Assembly: GCF_017433805.1 (NCBI RefSeq)
Contig: NZ_JAFRGN010000066.1
Span: forward strand, 1-60,216
DNA length: 60,216 nt
Source of the DNA: Butyrivibrio sp.
GTDB taxonomy: Bacteria > Bacillota > Clostridia > Lachnospirales > Lachnospiraceae
Direction: 5' to 3'
In this document: in pieces, positions 22,981 to 30,890 of the stretch
Numbering within the stretch: the stretch's first letter is position 1
How the letters are laid out: every line of letters starts with the position of its first letter
Notes under the pieces: model-generated
Told to the model about the DNA's origin: nothing
Database searches by the model: none
What the model saw: only the letters and a program-made list of their open reading frames with translations
Position numbers and translations under genes: made by a program

Positions 22981-24054
22981 ATGAACACCAGGAAACTCAA
23001 GAAATCTCATTTAGATATCCAATACAAAGTACATAAAGAGCTCTTTGAACAGCCGATCTTGCATCAGCTGTTCTTTGAGTTTACGCTTCGTTGCAACGAA
23101 CACTGCTGGCACTGCGGCTCCAGATGCGGCGATATACAGGCTACTGAGCTGACAGTAGCTGACTGGAAAGGTATCCTTGATCAGGTCAAGGAAGACTTTG
23201 CAAATCACCTTCCTCAGATCAACGTAACCGGCGGCGAACCACTGTTATACCCAGGTTTTGAAGAGGTTATGAGTTACGCTCACGAGCTTGGCTTTAAATG
23301 GGGAATGACTTCAAATGCCATTTTAATAACACCTGATATCGCACAAATGCTGTCCAAATGCGGAATGAACACCATTTCAGTCAGCATAGATGGTCTCGAA
23401 CAGACACACGATTCTCTAAGGGGACTCCCAGGAGGCTACAGGCGAGCAATGGATGGAATACAGAATCTCATTGATATTGGCACCTGCGATGCCATAATGG
23501 TCACAACTGTAGTCAACCACGAGACAATCCATGAGCTCGATGACCTTTATGAGATAATGAAGGATCTCGATATTGATTATTGGCGAATCCTTGGCGTTGA
23601 GCCTATTGGAAGAGCGCTTGAATACCCTGATAGAGCCATGACTATGGAAGATCAGCGTACTCTCTTTGATTTCATCCGCAGCAAAAGAGCTGACAATATG
23701 CCTGTGAGCTACGGCTGCAACCATTATCTTGGCCTCGATTATGAGCGCGAAGTCAGAGACTGGTATTTTACCTGTATGGCTGGAACTACTATCGCAAGTA
23801 TCACCTGCATAGGAGATGTGACAGGCTGTCTTGATATCGAGCGAACTCCAAGCGTTATTCAGGGTAATATCCACGATCGCAGATTTTCAGATATCTGGAG
23901 AAATGAATTCAAGATATTCAGACGTGATAAAGCTGAAGACAACGAGACCTGCAAGAACTGCCAGGATCGCAATTACTGTATGGGCGGAGCTTGTCACACC
24001 TGGGATTTTGACAACAATGTACAGAGAGTATGCTTGTCTGAATTGTGGAGATGA
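22981..24054 (+). CDS. Radical SAM/SPASM protein, putative lipoprotein-maturation enzyme
   Basis: 357 residues. The radical SAM cluster motif CNEHCWHC (Cys38, Cys42, Cys45) is followed by the SAM-binding GGEPLLYPGFEEV. The C-terminal SPASM-type region has many cysteines (FTCMAGTT, CIGDVTGCLD, ETCKNCQDRNYCMGGAC, VC), enough for auxiliary Fe-S clusters. Enzymes of this architecture typically modify peptides or proteins (thioether, C-C or C-O links, decarboxylation, epimerisation). It follows the YGPP lipoprotein by 13 bases in one operon with no other gene, which makes that lipoprotein the likely substrate. Because radical SAM enzymes act in the cytoplasm, modification would precede secretion. 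Confidence 0.88.
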   Translation: MNTRKLKKSHLDIQYKVHKELFEQPILHQLFFEFTLRCNEHCWHCGSRCGDIQATELTVADWKGILDQVKEDFANHLPQINVTGGEPLLYPGFEEVMSYAHELGFKWGMTSNAILITPDIAQMLSKCGMNTISVSIDGLEQTHDSLRGLPGGYRRAMDGIQNLIDIGTCDAIMVTTVVNHETIHELDDLYEIMKDLDIDYWRILGVEPIGRALEYPDRAMTMEDQRTLFDFIRSKRADNMPVSYGCNHYLGLDYEREVRDWYFTCMAGTTIASITCIGDVTGCLDIERTPSVIQGNIHDRRFSDIWRNEFKIFRRDKAEDNETCKNCQDRNYCMGGACHTWDFDNNVQRVCLSELWR

Positions 24055-24091
24055 GCCCATTGTCAGATACATCAGTGTGAGAACATAATTA

Positions 24092-24136
24092 TAGGGATAG
24101 TTATATAACACATATATGTTATATAACTATCCCTTT
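24092..24136. terminator. Bidirectional terminator between convergent genes
   Basis: AGGGATAGTTATATAAC pairs exactly with GTTATATAACTATCCCT. CCCTTTTC follows on the plus strand. It serves the radical SAM gene and the convergent DUF3048 gene. Confidence 0.85.
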
Positions 24137-24151
24137 TCAATTCATTGATTA

Positions 24152-25138
24152 TTAGTTGAATACCAGCTTATCCCATGTATCAGAAGGAACAAGTCCGATA
24201 TAGGTCTTTCCTCTGTTTACTGCAATCTCATTACCAGCTACATCAAAGTAATGAGTGATTGCTGTCTCGCTACCCTTGGACCAGGTAATAGGAACTGCCT
24301 TACCATTTGTCAGGTAGTAGCCATTTCCTGAACCTACTACGTTATAGGTAAGATATCCATTCTTATCAAGCTGCTTAAATGATGTATTCTGCAGAATAAC
24401 GTTCTTAAATGTAAGTGGCTGTGCGTCCTCAGCATCAAAGTGTTGGCTGCCATATTCGTAATAATCGTATGTTCTGCTTCCTGGATTAAACAATAACTGG
24501 CTCTTATTGTGCACGAAAATATTACTGAGATCTACAATATTGACCGCTGCTTCACTTGCAAGGTCTGTATCAGCTGCTGTAAACAGGAAATGTGAGCCTC
24601 TCTCAGGTGCCATAGTATATGCTGTTGAGATTCCACTTTTAGCAAATCTGTTAACCAGCTCCTGTCCGAATACGTACTCAGTAAATTCTGTAGGCTTACC
24701 ATTCTTGATTCTGGAGAAACCACCGCTGATATGTGTAGCATAAGGCTGCTTCAGATAGCTCTTTATATAGAATGGACCACCGTCGTGGATCAGAACTGCG
24801 TTGTACTCTCCTGTCAGCATTACGTTTGTAGTACGTGTACTACGAATACTTCCTGTCTGCTGGAGATTTGCCCAGTCCTTGTACAGACACATAAGTCTTG
24901 TAACGCGGCCATTTGCTGTACTGTTCATCATCTCGTAGACAATATCTGCTTCTGCTGTACCGTAGTGAGCTAGAGCTTTCTTTTCATTATCTACCATAAT
25001 AGCTACAGGTCTCTGTGCCACAAGCTCGTCGCTTATCTCAAGTCCTGTCAGCTCATTTGTTCCTGCATAAACCGTTGTTGACAGCATAATAACGCTGAGA
25101 GCGCTGGTAATTACCCCTAAAACTTTTTTCAACTTCAT
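24152..25138 (-). CDS. DUF3048 (YerB-like) secreted protein
   Basis: 328 residues with a cleavable signal peptide (SAG-type site after TTVYA) and no lipobox cysteine. Conserved DUF3048 segments are visible: QRPVAIMVDNEKKA, AEADIVYEMM, TRLMCLYKDW, GSIRSTRTTNVML and VLIHDGGPFYIKSYL. Proteins of this family are exported and of unknown function in Gram-positive bacteria. It is monocistronic, upstream region shared with the divergent Nudix gene. The B. subtilis relative YerB is a lipoprotein, unlike this one. Confidence 0.85.
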   Translation of the reverse strand: MKLKKVLGVITSALSVIMLSTTVYAGTNELTGLEISDELVAQRPVAIMVDNEKKALAHYGTAEADIVYEMMNSTANGRVTRLMCLYKDWANLQQTGSIRSTRTTNVMLTGEYNAVLIHDGGPFYIKSYLKQPYATHISGGFSRIKNGKPTEFTEYVFGQELVNRFAKSGISTAYTMAPERGSHFLFTAADTDLASEAAVNIVDLSNIFVHNKSQLLFNPGSRTYDYYEYGSQHFDAEDAQPLTFKNVILQNTSFKQLDKNGYLTYNVVGSGNGYYLTNGKAVPITWSKGSETAITHYFDVAGNEIAVNRGKTYIGLVPSDTWDKLVFN

Positions 25139-25220
25139 ACATCTCTCCCTCTATTAAGATTATGTTTTTAGATATAATGTTATTATATTATAAAATATGC
25201 TAAATAAGGGGATTTTTCAT

Positions 25221-25688
25221 ATGGATTATATTAAATCTATGCGTAAGCATGTTGGTCACGACCTCGTAATGACAGTAGGCTGCGGCGTTCTCATAGAAAA
25301 TGAGAAAGGTCAGCTTCTTTTGCAGAAAAGAAGTGACACAGGCGAATGGTGCGTTCCAGGAGGTGCCCTTGAACCAGGCGAAACCTATATACAGGCAGCC
25401 ACAAGAGAGCTTAGTGAGGAAGTTGGAATTAAGGTAAAAGACCTTAAGCTCTTCGGATTGTACTCCGGAGACGACAGGGAAATTCACTATCCTAATATGG
25501 ATGTTGTCTACTCTTTATCTGTTATCTTCATTACTAAAGCCTATGATGGCGAGATCTCAGACAGCGACAGTGAGGTTCTGGAACATCGCTTTTTTGACAG
25601 AGCAGATATTCCGTCAGAATTATTTGGTCCTGATGCAAGACCTATTATCGATTGGAAGAATGAAATTTATGATGTAACAGTGGATTAA
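25221..25688 (+). CDS. Nudix hydrolase
   Basis: 155 residues from ATG 25221, which has AAGGGG nine bases upstream. The Nudix box is complete: GGALEPGETYIQAATRELSEEVGI, with the catalytic REL-x-EE. The N-terminus MDYIKSMRKHVGHDLVMTV is characteristic of the ADP-ribose/nucleoside-diphosphate type common in Lachnospiraceae. It should hydrolyse a nucleoside diphosphate linked to another group in the cytoplasm. In contrast, the Nudix-like frame at 1025-1312 lacks half the box. Confidence 0.9.
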   Translation: MDYIKSMRKHVGHDLVMTVGCGVLIENEKGQLLLQKRSDTGEWCVPGGALEPGETYIQAATRELSEEVGIKVKDLKLFGLYSGDDREIHYPNMDVVYSLSVIFITKAYDGEISDSDSEVLEHRFFDRADIPSELFGPDARPIIDWKNEIYDVTVD

Positions 25689-25730
25689 ATAACTCAAAAA
25701 TTACTCGTTCACAAAATATTCACGGTTTTA

Positions 25731-25800
25731 AAAACAGGCTCGAAAACCCGCTAAACCAGCGGCTGTAAGGACGAACTTTATTTCAGCCGATGCACGCAAT
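25731..25800 (+). other. Structured intergenic element of unknown type
   Basis: CCGCT-aaacc-AGCGG forms a tight hairpin nested in ACAG...CTGT. The alternative CGGCTG...CAGCCG overlaps it, so two mutually exclusive folds are possible. It lies after the Nudix stop and ahead of the promoter of the next gene, so it is not that gene's leader. It has no T-run and does not match a riboswitch class I know. It could be a 3' structure or a small RNA. Confidence 0.35.
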
Positions 25801-25829
25801 ATTGAATTTTTGTTTTTTCGTAAATAGCA

Positions 25830-25858
25830 TTTACAAACGATTATTTCTCTGTTATATT
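25830..25858 (+). promoter_or_regulatory. Promoter of the small lipoprotein gene
   Basis: TTTACA (25830-25835) and TATATT (25853-25858) separated by 17 bp; predicted start near 25865. Confidence 0.6.
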
Positions 25859-25905
25859 GCTCAATGTCGTTTATAAAGTTTTTATAAAAAATGGAGAAAC
25901 AAAAC

Positions 25906-26226
25906 ATGAAGAACTATAAAATGTTTATTGCAGTAGTTATGGGTTGCTTTATGCTTACAGGATGCGGAAACGCAGCTGTTGAGTCTGCTATTACATCTGA
26001 TACAGAGAGAGATATCGTAGTTGAGTTCACTGAGGGTACAGAGCTTACAGCTGATCTTATTGCTGAAATCGAGGCAATGACTTCAAGCAGCTACAAGACA
26101 CATCCTTATGAGAGATGCTACAGATTCGAGGCTAACGAGGCTTCTTACGAGGCTATTACAGATGTTTGTAAGGCACTTATCGAGCTTCCTTATGTTAGCG
26201 ACGCTCACACAGAGTATCACAAATAA
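25906..26226 (+). CDS. Small lipoprotein (106 aa)
   Basis: 106 residues from the second ATG, chosen because GGAGA lies upstream of it and the lipoprotein signal then fits (MKNYKMFIAVVMGCFMLTGC, lipobox Cys20). The mature part of about 85 residues has an alternating pattern (DIVVEFTEGTEL, helix, ERCYRFEANEASYEAITDVC, helix, YVSDAHTEYHK) that resembles small ferredoxin-like domains such as protease propeptides, but this is only a fold guess. Two cysteines remain in the mature part. It has its own promoter and terminator. Confidence 0.75.
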   Translation: MKNYKMFIAVVMGCFMLTGCGNAAVESAITSDTERDIVVEFTEGTELTADLIAEIEAMTSSSYKTHPYERCYRFEANEASYEAITDVCKALIELPYVSDAHTEYHK

Positions 26227-26241
26227 TTTAAACCCGCTTAT

Positions 26242-26286
26242 AAAGGGCCTGTGATTGGTTGTTAACCGGTCGCGGGCCTTTTTTAC
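26242..26286 (+). terminator. Terminator of the small lipoprotein gene
   Basis: GGGCCTGTGATTGGTT pairs with AACCGGTCGCGGGCC, using several G-T pairs, and TTTTTT follows. Confidence 0.85.
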
Positions 26287-26315
26287 GCAATTTTTTAGAA
26301 GTTTTGCACTAATAA

Positions 26316-26344
26316 TTGACACTTGTGTCTCATTCCATTAGACT
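26316..26344 (+). promoter_or_regulatory. Promoter of the 2-hydroxyacyl-CoA dehydratase operon
   Basis: TTGACA (26316-26321) and TAGACT (26339-26344) with a 17-bp spacer; the leader is about 50 nt. Confidence 0.65.
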
Positions 26345-26397
26345 ATCTGTATAAAAATTTAATAAATTTTTAATAATTTGCAAGGACGGGGGAAAGA

Positions 26398-27600
26398 GTG
26401 AAAGATTTAAAGCATTTGATTTTTTTTGAGAATCTGCTCTTAGAGGCTAATAATGAGTTGATTCGGCAGGCCCAGGCTGATTCAAAGGTATGCGTTGCAT
26501 ATACCTGTGAGAATACACCTGAGCCGCTTCTTAATCTTGGGGGATGTTTTTCAGCAAGACTTCGTGCGCCTAGAACAGGCTCTCTAGATATTTCTACATA
26601 TTATATGACAAGTTTTCTGTGTGAGTATTCCAGAGCACTTTTGGAGCGTGCCATCGAGGGCGGCTTTAATTTTGCTGACTGCATCATCACGCCTGATGGA
26701 TGCTCAATGATGAACCGCTGCATAGAGAACATGGAACTTCTTAAGACTATGGGAAAAGGTAAAGAGAATTTCTTTTTCCAGTACATGGAGATTCCTATGA
26801 AGGCCGACGATAACGGTCTTAATCTTTATGTTCTTCAGTGTCAGAATCACATTTTGAAGCCACTTCATGAGCACTACGGAATTGATATTTCCGATGCTGC
26901 CATCAGACAGGCTGTTAAAGAGCATAACCACATCTGTGAACTTATCAGAGCTATCGGTGATTATCGTAAGGAAGAAAAACCTAGAATTACAGGCTATGAA
27001 TTTGCTGTAATTACTCTTTCTACTTACGTTGCACCTAAATATCTTCTCGTTGACAAGCTTGAAGAGACTCTCGAAGAGCTCAAGACACGTGAGCCTGATG
27101 AAAAGAGCAAGTTCAGAGCCAGAGTACTTGTTGCCGGCTCTGAGGTTGATGATACAGATTTCATCAAGCTGATTGAGGACTGCGGCGCTTATGTGTGTGC
27201 TGACCGTTTCTGCTACGGCTCTCTTCCAGGCAGAAATCCTATTGTTCTTAATGACGAAGAGGATGCACTTACTCAGATCTGCCGAGCTTACATGAATAAG
27301 GGCGAATGTCCTAGATTCATGAACACAGACAAAATGGACCACAGAAGAATTTATATCGATGAATTAGCCAGGGAATACAAGGCTGACGGTATCATCTATC
27401 AGCAGATGAAATTCTGCGATCCATGGGCATATGAGAAGATGATGGGCTCCAATATCCTGAGAGATAAATATGGCTATCCTGTTCTCGCTGTAGACAGACC
27501 TTATTCTATCGGTGTTTCCGGACAGATGCAGACCAGAGTACAGGCTTTTGTCGAGAGCATCGAGATCAAAAAGATACAGAGAGGTGCAGTAAATGGCTAA
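26398..27600 (+). CDS. 2-hydroxyacyl-CoA dehydratase-family subunit (HgdB-like)
   Basis: 400 residues from a GTG start with GGGGGAAA upstream. It belongs to the 2-hydroxyglutaryl-CoA dehydratase D-component family. The cysteines that normally hold the [4Fe-4S] cluster are present in AYTCENTPEPLL, ADCIITPDGCSMMNRC and QQMKFCDPWAYEKM. Family members remove water from 2-hydroxyacyl-CoA or reduce benzoyl-CoA-type rings by ketyl-radical chemistry and need an ATP-dependent activator, which is not encoded in this window. Its stop overlaps the start of the second subunit by eight bases. The substrate is unknown. Confidence 0.85.
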   Translation: MKDLKHLIFFENLLLEANNELIRQAQADSKVCVAYTCENTPEPLLNLGGCFSARLRAPRTGSLDISTYYMTSFLCEYSRALLERAIEGGFNFADCIITPDGCSMMNRCIENMELLKTMGKGKENFFFQYMEIPMKADDNGLNLYVLQCQNHILKPLHEHYGIDISDAAIRQAVKEHNHICELIRAIGDYRKEEKPRITGYEFAVITLSTYVAPKYLLVDKLEETLEELKTREPDEKSKFRARVLVAGSEVDDTDFIKLIEDCGAYVCADRFCYGSLPGRNPIVLNDEEDALTQICRAYMNKGECPRFMNTDKMDHRRIYIDELAREYKADGIIYQQMKFCDPWAYEKMMGSNILRDKYGYPVLAVDRPYSIGVSGQMQTRVQAFVESIEIKKIQRGAVNG

Positions 27601-29158
27601 ACAGATTGGCGCCGACAGATTAGGCGATTTTTATAAAGAAGGCTCCAGAGTCCGCAAACGTCGTGAATGGCGTGGACTTAGAGACACATTATATGATTAT
27701 TCCAGATGGCTCTGGATCATGATGACACTTGCTAAATTCGTAGCTAAACCACGTAACGTAAAGGCTATGTTCAGATACCGTTGGATGGCCAATTATCTGG
27801 CAGTTCCTATGATGGTAGACAGACATACTCAGGGACTTAGAGGTGAATACCTCAGAATCTGCCACACAGAGCAGGATCTGGTTATCAAGGACGTTGCTAA
27901 CCTCCTTGATGCTCTCTTTAGAGGCGACAGACGTATCGGCAATGACAAGAAATTCTCTGATCAGGTCGTTCTGGTTGATGAGAACGAGATGACAGCTGTA
28001 ATGATGGGCTTCCCTAACCTCAAGGTTTTGAGTCGTGAAACACCATCTACTTACGTTTCAGTTCTTCTTAATCAGCGCGCTGCTTGCCACTACATCGACG
28101 TTGCACAGCAGTTTGGCCTTGCAGGTGATGTTTGCCCTATGCCAGAGGCTGAAGCCGGAGTTTCAATTGACGATGATGCTCCAATCCTTGGCGCATGTGC
28201 TATTCAGTGTAATACTACCTGCGACGGATCTCTTCTTGGTAACGGTGTTATTTCTCAGCGTCTTGAGCACGAGAACGGAATCCCTGTATTCCAGCTTGCT
28301 GCTCCACTTCGTCACAGAGAAGACGATGTTCAGGACTACGCTGCTCAGGAAATTCGTAATGCCATCGCTTTCGTAGAGAAACATACAGGCCACAAGTGGG
28401 ATTGGGATGCATACTTTGAATGTGCTAAGCGTGTTAACTACGCAACCAAGTGCCGTATGGAATGGCTTGAAATGAACCGTACACCATATCCTCAGGTATT
28501 TGGGTCAAACCTTGCTCTTTATACTGAAACTAACTATATGGCTATCTGCGGCAGAATTGCTGCTTTTGAGAAAGCTGATGCCAAGATTACCAAGCTTGCA
28601 AGACAGGCTTATGACAAGAAGATGATGATGGCCAAGGAATATCGTCATCGTGCCATTGTATGGGGTGTTCAGTCACACTTCTACATGGACTTCCTGTTAT
28701 GGCTCCTTAACTGCTGGGGCATCGTTCCTCTTACAGATATGCTCTCAATGGTTTCAACCAAAGAGCTTGTAACAGAGGATACACCAGAGAACAGAGAGCA
28801 GGCTATCTACGATATGGCTTGGCTTACAGAGAACATGATCATGAGAAACAGAACTCACGGTGGATACAAGGTTCTTTTGGATGAACTTTGGGAGTTTGTT
28901 GAGATGTTCAACGCAGATATGGTTATTCTTTGGGAGCACATGAGCTGTAAGGCTCTTGATGGAATGCACGGCTTATTCGAAGAGAAGGCCCGTGAAAAGG
29001 GTATTCCTCTTGTATGGGTATCACATGACCTCTTCGATCCACGTATCATTTCCCGTCAGGGCGTACGTGATCAGATCAACTCCTTCATGCGTACAGTTAT
29101 GCAGGAAGAACCTATTGATCCATCACTTGAGATCCTCCCAGACGACATGTCATGGTAA
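27593..29158 (+). CDS. 2-hydroxyacyl-CoA dehydratase-family subunit, larger partner
   Basis: 521 residues, longer than the usual 370-430 of the family because of an N-terminal extension of about 110 residues rich in Arg and Trp. Family segments are visible in GACAIQCNTTCDGS, FQLAAPLRHREDD, ITKLARQAYDKK and at the end VWVSHDLFDPRIISRQGVRD. Several cysteines could hold a second cluster. It is translationally coupled to the smaller subunit. The pair probably forms a heterodimer, but the absence of an activator gene and of CoA-transferase genes next door means that the pathway cannot be named. Confidence 0.82.
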   Translation: MAKQIGADRLGDFYKEGSRVRKRREWRGLRDTLYDYSRWLWIMMTLAKFVAKPRNVKAMFRYRWMANYLAVPMMVDRHTQGLRGEYLRICHTEQDLVIKDVANLLDALFRGDRRIGNDKKFSDQVVLVDENEMTAVMMGFPNLKVLSRETPSTYVSVLLNQRAACHYIDVAQQFGLAGDVCPMPEAEAGVSIDDDAPILGACAIQCNTTCDGSLLGNGVISQRLEHENGIPVFQLAAPLRHREDDVQDYAAQEIRNAIAFVEKHTGHKWDWDAYFECAKRVNYATKCRMEWLEMNRTPYPQVFGSNLALYTETNYMAICGRIAAFEKADAKITKLARQAYDKKMMMAKEYRHRAIVWGVQSHFYMDFLLWLLNCWGIVPLTDMLSMVSTKELVTEDTPENREQAIYDMAWLTENMIMRNRTHGGYKVLLDELWEFVEMFNADMVILWEHMSCKALDGMHGLFEEKAREKGIPLVWVSHDLFDPRIISRQGVRDQINSFMRTVMQEEPIDPSLEILPDDMSW

Positions 29159-29279
29159 TCAGGCCTCATTGATACTTATATTGAGTAATAATAATTAAAT
29201 TGAGTAATAAATAGAGACACAAATATAGCCTCAAATGTAGTAATACATTTGATATATAAATAGTAATTGGAGGAACAAA

Positions 29280-29447
29280 ATGGCCACATTTTTACTTGTT
29301 CTTAAAATAATAGCAATTGTTATTGTTGTATTCTTTGCGCTGACCTTCACTGTATACATCTTCAATCTTGACATGAAGCTTACAGCAGCCATCGAACCAA
29401 TTTTGCTCAAACACTACGATAAGATCGACAGAGATCAGCATCTTTAA
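29280..29447 (+). CDS. Small membrane protein (55 aa) downstream of dehydratase genes
   Basis: 55 residues with a clear TTGGAGGAAC site ahead of ATG 29280. One long hydrophobic helix covers residues 4-28 (FLLVLKIIAIVIVVFFALTF), followed by a short charged, cytoplasmic-type tail (KHYDKIDRDQHL). It lies 121 bases after the second dehydratase subunit and before the shared terminator, so it is probably the third gene of that transcript. No family recognised. It could tether or regulate the dehydratase, but this is position-based only. Confidence 0.7.
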   Translation: MATFLLVLKIIAIVIVVFFALTFTVYIFNLDMKLTAAIEPILLKHYDKIDRDQHL

Positions 29448-29489
29448 TAGAACGACGTTTGGGTTTCTGACATCAATTATAAAAGTAGA

Positions 29490-29518
29490 TAGCCCCTCAC
29501 CTGCCGGTGAGGGGTTTC
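29490..29518. terminator. Terminator of the dehydratase operon
   Basis: AGCCCCTCACC pairs with GGTGAGGGGTT around TGCC, followed by TTTCTCATT. It also lies just beyond the stop of the convergent nuclease-like gene. Confidence 0.8.
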
Positions 29519-30337
29519 TCATTCTAAGCACATTCTTTTAATATTCGGAAGATAATCTGCGATATTGAACGGGTGCTCCTCATCTTCAAATGTCATTACC
29601 AGGTTCTCTCCTTGAATTATCCCTATTTGCGGAAACTTTCTCATCTTCCAGAAAAAACCATCTCTATAATTATCCGCATGCATTTTCCCAAAATGTTCAA
29701 TATATATTTCTTTTCTCCTTTTGACATTGAGCGCTGTAAAATCTGGATTGAAGCACTTTGAGCCTTTGTAATAGTATGGTTCTTCGTATTTATAGGGAAT
29801 TCCTAATCTAGCCAAAGTATCAGCAATTATGACTTCTGATTTAGATCTTACTATTTCTCCATTAGCAGTAGTAAATAACAGTGATTCTGGATGATTTGAT
29901 ATTGGTTCATTATCATCAGATGTACTTATTTTCTTGCGACTTGTTTCAAGCCACTTCTTAATATACTCTTCATCAGAGAGGATGTATGGAGTGATAAGCT
30001 TACGTCTGGCTAGATTGTATTCATTATGTATTTCACATACCTTTTTATCTTTATATAGCGCTATTAGCTTATCCAAAAGCTCAATTCTAGCTTCTATATC
30101 ACTGAGTATGTCTAACGCGTATCCCTTCTGCGCAAGGCTCACAGCAAACTTTCTGTCTGAAGCCTTTATATATGTGCCATATCTGTCTGCAGAATCCTTG
30201 CGATGATAATATACCGGTGTATCCTTTGACCTGGTAGCCCTTAATGTACCTACAGGCGCTCTTTCTACGTCGTTTCGTGCTCTTTTCATTATTCTGAATA
30301 GCAAGTCACGCTCCAACTCCAGTTCCTCTATATTCAT
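29519..30337 (-). CDS. PD-(D/E)XK nuclease-like protein
   Basis: 272 residues, N-terminal helical half (ELELERDLLFRIMKRARND, EARIELLDKLIALYKDKK), C-terminal half like a restriction-endonuclease fold: GEIVRSKSEVIIADTLARLG with the helix Glu, YEEPYY, CFNPDFTAL with the metal-binding Asp, then IYIEHFGKMH as the ExK-type strand. No methylase or specificity partner is nearby, so it is not a classical restriction gene. The start is supported by AAGGAGC. Just upstream (in its promoter direction) lies a 64-bp-period repeat array. The role may be defence, recombination or RNA processing; the sequence does not decide. Confidence 0.65.
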   Translation of the reverse strand: MNIEELELERDLLFRIMKRARNDVERAPVGTLRATRSKDTPVYYHRKDSADRYGTYIKASDRKFAVSLAQKGYALDILSDIEARIELLDKLIALYKDKKVCEIHNEYNLARRKLITPYILSDEEYIKKWLETSRKKISTSDDNEPISNHPESLLFTTANGEIVRSKSEVIIADTLARLGIPYKYEEPYYYKGSKCFNPDFTALNVKRRKEIYIEHFGKMHADNYRDGFFWKMRKFPQIGIIQGENLVMTFEDEEHPFNIADYLPNIKRMCLE

Positions 30338-30473
30338 TGAACTGCTCCTTAATTAAATTTGGTCCATACAACATGAATAGTGTGTTTGAACGTCCGAATA
30401 GACCACACTTTTCTATGAATTACTAAGACATTGAGATGTATTATAATCATTGATATCTTAATTTGTCAAATAT

Positions 30474-30766
30474 TTTACCGCATTTCATAATTCTTTTTGT
30501 TTGCGGTAAAACCATCTAATCCCGCTACTTTACTTACTTTACCGTAAATACTGATTCTCCTATCTTTCGGTAAACTCTACTCAAACCGCCTTTATATCTC
30601 TTTTACCGCATTCTCAGCTAACCTTCGCTTGCGGTAAACTCTACCCAAATCACTTCTACATCTCTTTTACCGCACTCCAAGCAAATCTTCATTTGCGGTA
30701 AACTCCACTTAAATCACTTCTACATCTCTTTTACCGTATTCTAAGTTATTATCTACTTGCGGTAAA
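30474..30766. repeat. Five-unit tandem array, exact 64-bp period, each with an inverted repeat
   Basis: TTTACCG begins at 30474, 30538, 30602, 30666 and 30730, exactly 64 bp apart, and its counterpart TTGCGGTAAA (or TTTCGGTAAA) begins at 30501, 30565, 30629, 30693 and 30757, also exactly 64 bp apart. Each unit is therefore an inverted repeat TTTACCGCA...TTGCGGTAAA with about 18 bp in its loop and a linker of the type CTCTACyCAAATCACTTCTA. Units 3 and 4 are nearly identical, units 1, 2 and 5 are more diverged. The array fills the space between the nuclease-like gene and the terminators of the DUF2339 gene. No gene is seen within it. Confidence 0.9.
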
Positions 30767-30804
30767 ATTCTACCAATTTACTCCTGTCCGCGTAGTCACC
30801 CAAT

Positions 30805-30845
30805 CAAAAAAGCCTCCACTTCCCATCAAAAAGATAGTGGAAGCA
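30805..30845 (-). terminator. Second terminator behind the DUF2339 gene
   Basis: GCCTCCACT pairs with AGTGGAAGC; on the minus strand TTTTTTGATTGG follows. It lies downstream of a first terminator, giving a tandem stop. Confidence 0.75.
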
Positions 30846-30846
30846 C

Positions 30847-30883
30847 AAAAAATCCCCAGTACCTGTTCGAAGGTACTGGGGAC
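30847..30883 (-). terminator. First terminator behind the DUF2339 gene
   Basis: CCCCAGTACC pairs exactly with GGTACTGGGG, and the minus strand continues ATTTTTTG. It begins seven bases after the stop codon. Confidence 0.88.
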
Positions 30884-30890
30884 CATAGTT

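Noticed and set aside
25731-25800. Cyclic di-GMP, glutamine or THF riboswitch
   Set aside because: Key conserved bases of these classes are absent and the element lies upstream of the promoter of the following gene.
30474-30766. CRISPR array interpretation of the 64-bp repeats
   Set aside because: The parts between the conserved arms are similar among units and not unique spacers, units contain long inverted repeats, and there are no cas genes.
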